Assembly (NCBI GenBank): GCA_030040455.1
Contig: JASHTR010000161.1
Coordinates: 1-9,716, forward strand
DNA length: 9,716 nt
Direction: 5' to 3'
Origin: Terriglobia bacterium
GTDB lineage: Bacteria; Acidobacteriota; Terriglobia; UBA7540
How positions within the stretch are numbered: position 1 is the stretch's first letter; each line of letters starts with the position of its first letter. Shown piece by piece: positions 5,612 through 9,716 of this stretch. The notes under the pieces are model-generated. The model worked only from the letters and a program-made list of their open reading frames with translations, had not been told where the DNA came from and did no database searches. Both the position numbers and the translations under genes were made by a program.

Positions 5612-6628
5612 GGTCTCTTGGAGAGCAACCGGCAATGATAGCCGGATCAGCGCGCCACCGCCGGGACAACGATCGATCCCGGCAGTGCCCCCGTGCATCT
5701 GAACGATCACATCGACAAAGGCAAGACCCAAACCGTGGCCGGATGAGTGCTTGCCCTTTACGAACCGCTCGAAGGCATGGGCGATTATCTCTGGTGGAAA
5801 TCCAGGGCCATTATCCTGGATTATCAGTTCAGCCATTCTTTTTTGTGAACGTAGCCGGACCTGGATGTGACGTCCCCGCGGCAAATGAGCGATTTCATTA
5901 TCAAGCAGGTTCCCCAGGATACGATTAATCAGCGACAAATCGCCGTGAACGATCACCCGCGGTTCCAGTTCTACGCTAAGCTCATGCTGCCGATCGGCCA
6001 TTGCTGGCTGGTATAGGTCTACGAGTTGGCGCACGGCCTCCGATAAATCTACCGCTTCTCGCTCGAGCCGTAGTGCGCCAGCCTCGGCTTCAGCGAGATC
6101 GAGGGTCGTATTCAACAGATGTCCCATCCTATCAAGATCCTCGATGCATTCGGCTACCTGCTCCCTCCACCTTCCGTCCTCGCCATCGGAAAGCGACGCT
6201 TCGAGTCGGCCGCGAATCGAGGTAACGGGAGTTTTCAGGTCGTGCGCCACGGCGTCCGTGACGGCGCGAAGCTGATTCACTGAGGCCTGAACGCGGTCCA
6301 GCATGCCATTGAACGTCCGCGACAGCCGCGAAATCTCGTCTGAGTTTTGTCCCTCCGGTACGCGGCTTCCTAGCTCATCGCTGCCAATGCGGGCAACCGT
6401 TTCCGTAATGGTCTCCACTCGCCGCAGCGTTCGGCGCGCGATCATGTCAAGGCCGTCGAAGCCAGGCAAACCCAGATCAACAATGAAGGCGTCATGGACG
6501 CCTTCGAGAGCAAGAGCCTCTCCCGCCTTGGCATCGCCGACCGCGTCTACCAGGTAGCCAGCCTCCGACAAAGAGCGTTTCAAAAACTGCTGGATGGATA
6601 CGTCGTCTTCAACTAATAGAAGCCGCAT
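5606..6628 (-). CDS. Chimeric two-component protein: truncated receiver fused to HAMP-HisKA-HATPase kinase
   Basis: A 340-residue protein with two mismatched halves. Residues 1-65 are the start of an OmpR-type receiver: MRLLLVEDD with its acidic pair, FIVDLGLPG with the phospho-acceptor Asp51, and FDGLDMIARR. The receiver stops there, so the Thr/Ser and Lys switch residues and the whole DNA-binding domain are missing. From about residue 65 the sequence is a sensor kinase from its HAMP domain on: RRTLRRVETIT ... DEISRLSRTFNGMLDRV (to about 113), the H-box AVAHDLKTP with His129, the N-box region GNLLDNEIAHLP, G1 QDNGPGF and G2 SSGHGLGLAF. Both transmembrane segments and the sensor domain are absent, so the product should be cytosolic. 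The catalytic motifs are intact. An in-frame deletion in a response regulator-kinase operon is the simplest origin. It is adjacent to, and divergent from, padR. Confidence 0.85.
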   Translation of the reverse strand: MRLLLVEDDVSIQQFLKRSLSEAGYLVDAVGDAKAGEALALEGVHDAFIVDLGLPGFDGLDMIARRTLRRVETITETVARIGSDELGSRVPEGQNSDEISRLSRTFNGMLDRVQASVNQLRAVTDAVAHDLKTPVTSIRGRLEASLSDGEDGRWREQVAECIEDLDRMGHLLNTTLDLAEAEAGALRLEREAVDLSEAVRQLVDLYQPAMADRQHELSVELEPRVIVHGDLSLINRILGNLLDNEIAHLPRGRHIQVRLRSQKRMAELIIQDNGPGFPPEIIAHAFERFVKGKHSSGHGLGLAFVDVIVQMHGGTAGIDRCPGGGALIRLSLPVALQETA

Positions 6629-6643
6629 GGGCGTTCACAGGCT

Positions 6644-6649
6644 ATTATA
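6644..6649 (-). promoter_or_regulatory. Candidate -10 box for the receiver-kinase fusion gene
   Basis: A perfect TATAAT on the minus strand lies 15 bases upstream of the ATG at 6628. Transcription would start near 6637, leaving a leader of under ten bases and no Shine-Dalgarno, so translation may be nearly leaderless. No strong -35 box is visible. Confidence 0.4.
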
Positions 6650-6721
6650 CGCGCGCCACACCTACGATCTGGACGCCGAGGTCCGGTATGAGTGTCTGCC
6701 GCCGGCACCTGGATGACAGTC

Positions 6722-6755
6722 GGTAAACAGGGTACGTAGTCCGTACCCGTTCACC
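6722..6755. promoter_or_regulatory. Long palindrome in the divergent kinase/padR intergenic region (candidate operator)
   Basis: GGGTACG (6730-6736) is repeated inverted at 6742-6748 around a five-base spacer. The symmetry extends outward: GGTAAAC on the left matches GGTGAAC on the complement of the right arm, with one mismatch and one bulged base. It lies about 16 bp upstream of the padR -35 box and about 95 bp upstream of the kinase fusion start. It could be an operator or the scar of another element; which protein would bind it is not evident. Confidence 0.45.
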
Positions 6756-6770
6756 AAAAATACGTCAGCC

Positions 6771-6799
6771 TTGACACTCGGTCAATCAAAGAGTATAGG
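6771..6799 (+). promoter_or_regulatory. Sigma-70-type promoter of padR
   Basis: A consensus TTGACA (6771-6776), a 17-base spacer and TATAGG (6794-6799; four of six match) give a strong housekeeping promoter 20 bases before the padR ATG. The TATA-rich stretch 6793-6818 with ACATG at its centre overlaps the start site and is where PadR autorepression would be expected; that last point is inference from the family. Confidence 0.7.
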
Positions 6800-6818
6800 T
6801 AGACATGCAAGGTATATT

Positions 6819-7154
6819 ATGGGCAAAGAGAGAGCAGAGCTCCTGAAGGGAACGCTGGATATGCTGATCCTGAAAATTACGGCGCTCGGGCCGATTCATG
6901 GCTATGGGATTGCCCAGCGCATTCAGCAAATCTCGCGGGACTTCTTTCAACTTCAACAAGGATCGCTGTATCCCGCGCTCCACCGCCTGGAAGATCGTGG
7001 CTGGCTGAAGGCGGAGTGGAAAGTGACTGAGACAGGTCGTGAGGGGAAGTTTTACGCGCTCACGCGCAAAGGGCGCAAGCAACTGCAGAGCGAAGTCGAG
7101 AACTGGGAGAAGCTGACCGGGGCCGTGGCGCTGATCCTTCAAACGGCAGAGTAG
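6819..7154 (+). CDS. PadR-family transcriptional repressor
   Basis: A 111-residue, single-domain PadR winged-helix regulator. Diagnostic features include LLKGTLDMLILKI at residues 8-20, GPIHGYGIAQRI (24-35), the recognition-helix segment QQGSLYPALHRLEDRGWLKAEW (47-67), the wing GREGKFYALTRKGR (73-86), and a short C-terminal dimerisation helix (87-104). The size fits the short PadR class that accompanies acidobacterial MacB/FtsX-type permeases. PadR proteins usually repress their own and neighbouring transport genes until a ligand is bound, but the ligand here is unknown. The ATG at 6819 is chosen because AAGG at 6809-6812 precedes it by six bases and the family consensus begins there. A longer reading from TTG at 6771 would translate the -35 box and is rejected. 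The permease follows after a 371-bp repeat-rich gap. Confidence 0.93.
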   Translation: MGKERAELLKGTLDMLILKITALGPIHGYGIAQRIQQISRDFFQLQQGSLYPALHRLEDRGWLKAEWKVTETGREGKFYALTRKGRKQLQSEVENWEKLTGAVALILQTAE

Positions 7155-7163
7155 CATTTGTAG

Positions 7164-7190
7164 CGCAACGTTCGCTTTTTTAACGTTGCG
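7164..7190 (+). other. Hairpin just downstream of padR
   Basis: CGCAACGTT (7164-7172) is repeated inverted at 7182-7190 around a loop that holds six T. Because the T run is in the loop rather than after the stem, this is not a canonical intrinsic terminator, though it may slow or attenuate read-through from padR into the permease gene. Confidence 0.4.
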
Positions 7191-7282
7191 GCGTTTCCCT
7201 TCCCCGGCAAGCCGTAACGTTGAAACACCAACGCTGCATTGGCAAGTCATAATTTCTTGTTTCTTAGCAAGATTTGGAGGCT

Positions 7283-7449
7283 GCCATTCTGAGCCGATTC
7301 GCTCCTCTTCGAATCGCTCTGAGCCCGTTCGCTCCGCTTCGAACGGTCCCTTCGCTCTGCTCAGGGCAGACTCCGCGAAGAATCCCCGAATTTTGCTGAG
7401 ACCGAAAAAATGCAGAGATTCTTCGCTCGCTACACTCGCTCAGAATGAC
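7283..7449. repeat. Intergenic repeat with terminal inverted CATTCTGAGC and tandem hairpins
   Basis: The element is bounded by CATTCTGAGC (7285-7294) and its inverse complement (7438-7447). Inside are two 30-bp tandem units, 7291-7320 and 7321-7350, each a hairpin with arms around CTCCTCTT or CTCCGCTT. A third hairpin spans 7350-7380 (CTTCGC/GCGAAG outside, TCTGC/GCAGA inside). A fourth pairing joins GCGAAGAATC (7375-7384) with 7417-7426. The motif 'cattctgagc...gcgaagaatc' resembles intergenic repeats I recall from acidobacterial genomes. It has no coding capacity worth reporting and separates padR from its permease. Confidence 0.65.
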
Positions 7450-7452
7450 AGC

Positions 7453-7490
7453 GCCGTTGGGTAAGCCGTTGGGTTGCGGCTGCAAGCCGC
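7453..7490 (+). repeat. Short direct repeat and hairpin upstream of the permease gene
   Basis: GCCGTTGGGT occurs twice, at 7453-7462 and 7465-7474. It is followed by a small hairpin, GCGGCT (7476-7481) with AGCCGC (7485-7490). No convincing promoter for the permease was seen in this stretch. Confidence 0.4.
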
Positions 7491-7525
7491 GCTGCACGAC
7501 AGGGGTGAACCATTGGGAGCGGATG

Positions 7526-9716
7526 ATGCGCTGGACTCAGCGATTATTTCGGAGAGCGCGAACTGAAAGGCAGCTTGATGCCGAGCTTCGGTTCCATCTG
7601 GAGCAGCAGATCGCCGATTACGTTGCCAGTGGCATGTCGCCCGAAGAAGCGCAACGGCGAGCGCGGCTGGAATTCGGAGGGCTTGACCAGGTGAAAGAAG
7701 AATGCCGGGACGTGGGCGCCGCACGGTTCGTTGAAACGCTCATCCAGGACTTGCGCTTCGGCTTGCGCCAATTGCGCCGCAATCCCGGATTCGCGGCAGT
7801 GGCCGTCATAACGTTGGCCCTGGCCATTGGCGCAAACACGGCGATTTTCAGCGTCATCGACGCCGTCATGCTGCGAATGCTGCCCGCCAGCAACCCCGGG
7901 GAGCTGATGCAGGTGAAGACACGAGATCCACGCTGGCCAGCCGAAGCGTCACCGGTTTTCACCACTCCGTTGTGGGAGCAACTGCGTAACCGGCAAGATG
8001 TTTTCTCGGGTGTCTTTGCATGGGGCGAAGATAAGTTTAATCTCTCTCAAGGCGGTGCAGTTCACCTGGTGAATGGAATCTGGGTGAGCGGCGGCTTCTT
8101 CAGGACGCTAGGACTGCATCCTGCTGCTGGACGCCTGATCACACCCTCCGACGACCGGCGCGGTTGCCCTGCCGTCGCCGTCCTGAGTTACGGGTTCTGG
8201 CAGGAGCATTTTGGCGGAGCCCAGAGCGCCATCGGCAGCACGATCTCCCTCAGCAGCCATCCCTTTGAGGTGATCGGCGTCGCCCCACGAGGCTTTTACG
8301 GCATGAACGTCGGCCGCAACTTCGGGGTGGCTGCGCCGATCTGCACCACAGTCCTGTTTGACGGCAAGGAGTCACGACTCGTCGATCGTTCCTGGTGGTG
8401 GCTGAGCGTGGTGGGCCGCATCAAACCATGGATTAGCGCCGCCCAAGCGACCGCACGGCTAAAAGTGCTCTCATCAGGGATTTTCATCGCAGCCCTGCCC
8501 GAGAACTGGTCATCGGACTTGCAGAAAGGATTTGTCAAACAGACGATGCTCGCTGTTCCGGCCGCAACGGGCGTTTCGGGGCTGCGGCGCGAATTCAAGG
8601 AGCCCCTCAACCTCCTAATGGCCGTAGTCGGCCTTGTGTTGCTGATTGCCTGTGCCAATATCGCAAGCTTAATGCTGGCGCGCGGCGCCGCGCGGCATAG
8701 GGAAATTGCCGTGCGGCAGGCACTGGGCGCAAACCGGATGCGGCTGGTACGACAACTCCTGACGGAGTGCATGCTCCTCTCCGCCGGTGGAGCACTGCTT
8801 GGAATCGTCTTTGCCCATTGGGGAGCGGCACTGCTCGTCCGCGTGATCTCGACTACACAGAACGTCGTGTTCCTGAGACCTTCGCTGGACGGCAGGGTGC
8901 TCGGGTTCACTGCCGCTATTGCGGTGCTCAGCAGCTTCTTGTTTGGCCTCCTGCCAGCGTTCCGTTCCACAAGTTTATCGCTGACCACGGCGATGAAAGG
9001 CGGCGAACCGTTTCGAACTGCGCATCCCGCACGCTCCCGTTCCCGAAAGCGAATTCTAGCCGTGCAGTTGGCGCTCTCGCTGGTTCTGCTGGTGACCGCC
9101 GGGTTGTTGCTTCGGAGCTTCTCCAATTTGGCGACGCTCAATCTTGGTTTTGACCAGCATAATGTCCTACTGATAGGCACCGATCTTGGCGTGGCGAAGG
9201 TGCCGCCGGATAAGCAGCTCAGCACGTATCAGGAGATTGGCGAACGGCTGCGCGCCCTGCCAGGCGTGGTCTCGGTGGGCAGATCCAAGTTGACACCCAT
9301 CAGCGGGACCTTCTGGAACAACACCATTCACACCCGCTGGTCTGATCGGCTGAACGGGGATGCCGCGCTCGCCTGGCTAAACTACATCTCGCCGGGTTAT
9401 ATCTCCACGTTGCGCATGACTCTGATGGCCGGGCGCAATTTCAACGAGGATGACACCAAGGCGGCACCGCCGGTAGCGATCATCAATCAGACCCTTGCCC
9501 GCAGATTCTTTCCGCACCTAAACGCGATGGGCAGGACACTCCAGGTTGGGGTGGGCTCGTCGGGGAAGCTTGGTCCCCGGATTGTGGTGGTGGGAATCGT
9601 GCGGGACGCCAAGTACGGCTCCGTAAGGGAGGAAACTCACCCAACAGCGTTTTTCCCTGCCGCTCAGATCTCGATGTACACGGACCAGGACAGCTTCGAG
9701 CTGCGGACGGCCGTGC
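7526..9716 (+). CDS. ADOP-type MacB/FtsX family ABC transporter permease (3' end outside window)
   Basis: An open frame of 730 codons running off the right edge. Residues 1-60 form the permease prefix domain (RTERQLDAELRFHLEQQ, then SPEEAQRRARLEFGG), typical of acidobacterial 'ADOP' orphan permeases. Next come TM1 and the first MacB-type periplasmic core (from GFAAVAVITLALAIGANTAI near residue 88), and the first FtsX block: TM2 about 363-384 (LIACANIASLMLARGAARHR), TM3 about 416-438 and TM4 about 458-481. TM5 (about 510-532, LAVQLALSLVLLVTAGLLLR) opens the second half and its periplasmic core. Family members have roughly 800-890 residues, so the last three helices are missing beyond the window. 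No ATPase gene is visible here, as expected for orphan permeases; the substrate is unknown. ATG-7526 is preferred to ATG-7523 because GGAG (7516-7519) then lies six bases upstream. PadR upstream is the likely regulator. Confidence 0.92.
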   Translation, partial: MRWTQRLFRRARTERQLDAELRFHLEQQIADYVASGMSPEEAQRRARLEFGGLDQVKEECRDVGAARFVETLIQDLRFGLRQLRRNPGFAAVAVITLALAIGANTAIFSVIDAVMLRMLPASNPGELMQVKTRDPRWPAEASPVFTTPLWEQLRNRQDVFSGVFAWGEDKFNLSQGGAVHLVNGIWVSGGFFRTLGLHPAAGRLITPSDDRRGCPAVAVLSYGFWQEHFGGAQSAIGSTISLSSHPFEVIGVAPRGFYGMNVGRNFGVAAPICTTVLFDGKESRLVDRSWWWLSVVGRIKPWISAAQATARLKVLSSGIFIAALPENWSSDLQKGFVKQTMLAVPAATGVSGLRREFKEPLNLLMAVVGLVLLIACANIASLMLARGAARHREIAVRQALGANRMRLVRQLLTECMLLSAGGALLGIVFAHWGAALLVRVISTTQNVVFLRPSLDGRVLGFTAAIAVLSSFLFGLLPAFRSTSLSLTTAMKGGEPFRTAHPARSRSRKRILAVQLALSLVLLVTAGLLLRSFSNLATLNLGFDQHNVLLIGTDLGVAKVPPDKQLSTYQEIGERLRALPGVVSVGRSKLTPISGTFWNNTIHTRWSDRLNGDAALAWLNYISPGYISTLRMTLMAGRNFNEDDTKAAPPVAIINQTLARRFFPHLNAMGRTLQVGVGSSGKLGPRIVVVGIVRDAKYGSVREETHPTAFFPAAQISMYTDQDSFELRTAV

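Noticed and set aside
6628..6717. Small plus-strand open frame (29 codons) antisense to the kinase-fusion promoter
   Set aside because: No ribosome binding site or similarity; overlaps a candidate promoter and operator region.
7264..7497. Minus-strand open frame of 77 codons in the padR-permease gap
   Set aside because: It is a translation of the hairpin repeat; such repeats often stay open in several frames by composition alone.
8296..9225. Long minus-strand open frame of 309 codons
   Set aside because: It lies wholly antisense to the permease, is Arg/Ser/Thr-rich with no recognisable motif, and is the usual shadow of a GC-rich gene.
1..9716. CRISPR arrays, tRNA or rRNA genes, complete insertion sequences
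   Set aside because: Looked for on both strands; no regularly spaced repeats, no cloverleaf with a tRNA-like anticodon arm, and no full transposase were seen.

Overview
The window looks like a piece of an Acidobacteriota (soil acidobacterium) chromosome of moderately high GC. The best indicators are a PadR-family repressor followed by a large MacB/FtsX-type permease with the N-terminal prefix typical of acidobacterial 'ADOP' permeases, and short hairpin-rich intergenic repeats of the kind seen in that phylum. This assignment is inferred from gene content, not from a marker gene.

Layout. (1) 1-840 (+): the C-terminal part of an NAD(P)-dependent aldehyde dehydrogenase, cut by the window edge. 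(2) 841-1157 (+): a frameshifted, truncated remnant of an AraC-family regulator with a cupin_6-type sensor domain, wedged exactly between the aldehyde dehydrogenase stop and the next gene. (3) 1158-1634 (+): a complete PhnB-like VOC protein whose Shine-Dalgarno lies inside the AraC remnant. (4) 1683-5287 (-): four co-directional genes, read from right to left. They encode a four-helix, His-rich cytochrome b561-like membrane protein, a secreted YceI protein 16 bp downstream, a radical SAM enzyme with a Cys-rich C-terminus, and a predicted outer-membrane protein. A probable eroded gene lies between YceI and the radical SAM gene. The b561-like/YceI pair recalls the yceJ-yceI pair of E. coli. (5) about 5462-5611: a palindromic, multi-hairpin repeat. 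(6) 5606-6628 (-): a chimeric two-component gene in which the first 65 or so residues of an OmpR-type receiver run straight into the HAMP-HisKA-HATPase half of a sensor kinase. (7) 6629-6818: a divergent intergenic region with a long palindrome and a clear sigma-70 promoter for padR. (8) 6819-7154 (+): padR. (9) 7155-7525: a hairpin-rich repeat region. (10) 7526-end (+): the ADOP-type permease, cut by the right edge.

How it fits together. padR and the permease form the usual acidobacterial regulator-permease pair. The minus-strand cluster suggests an envelope-associated redox or isoprenoid module, but the radical SAM substrate and the role of the outer-membrane protein cannot be told from sequence. 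A recurring theme is erosion: gene fragments abut intact genes almost to the base, and the kinase fusion looks like the product of an internal deletion in a response-regulator/kinase operon.
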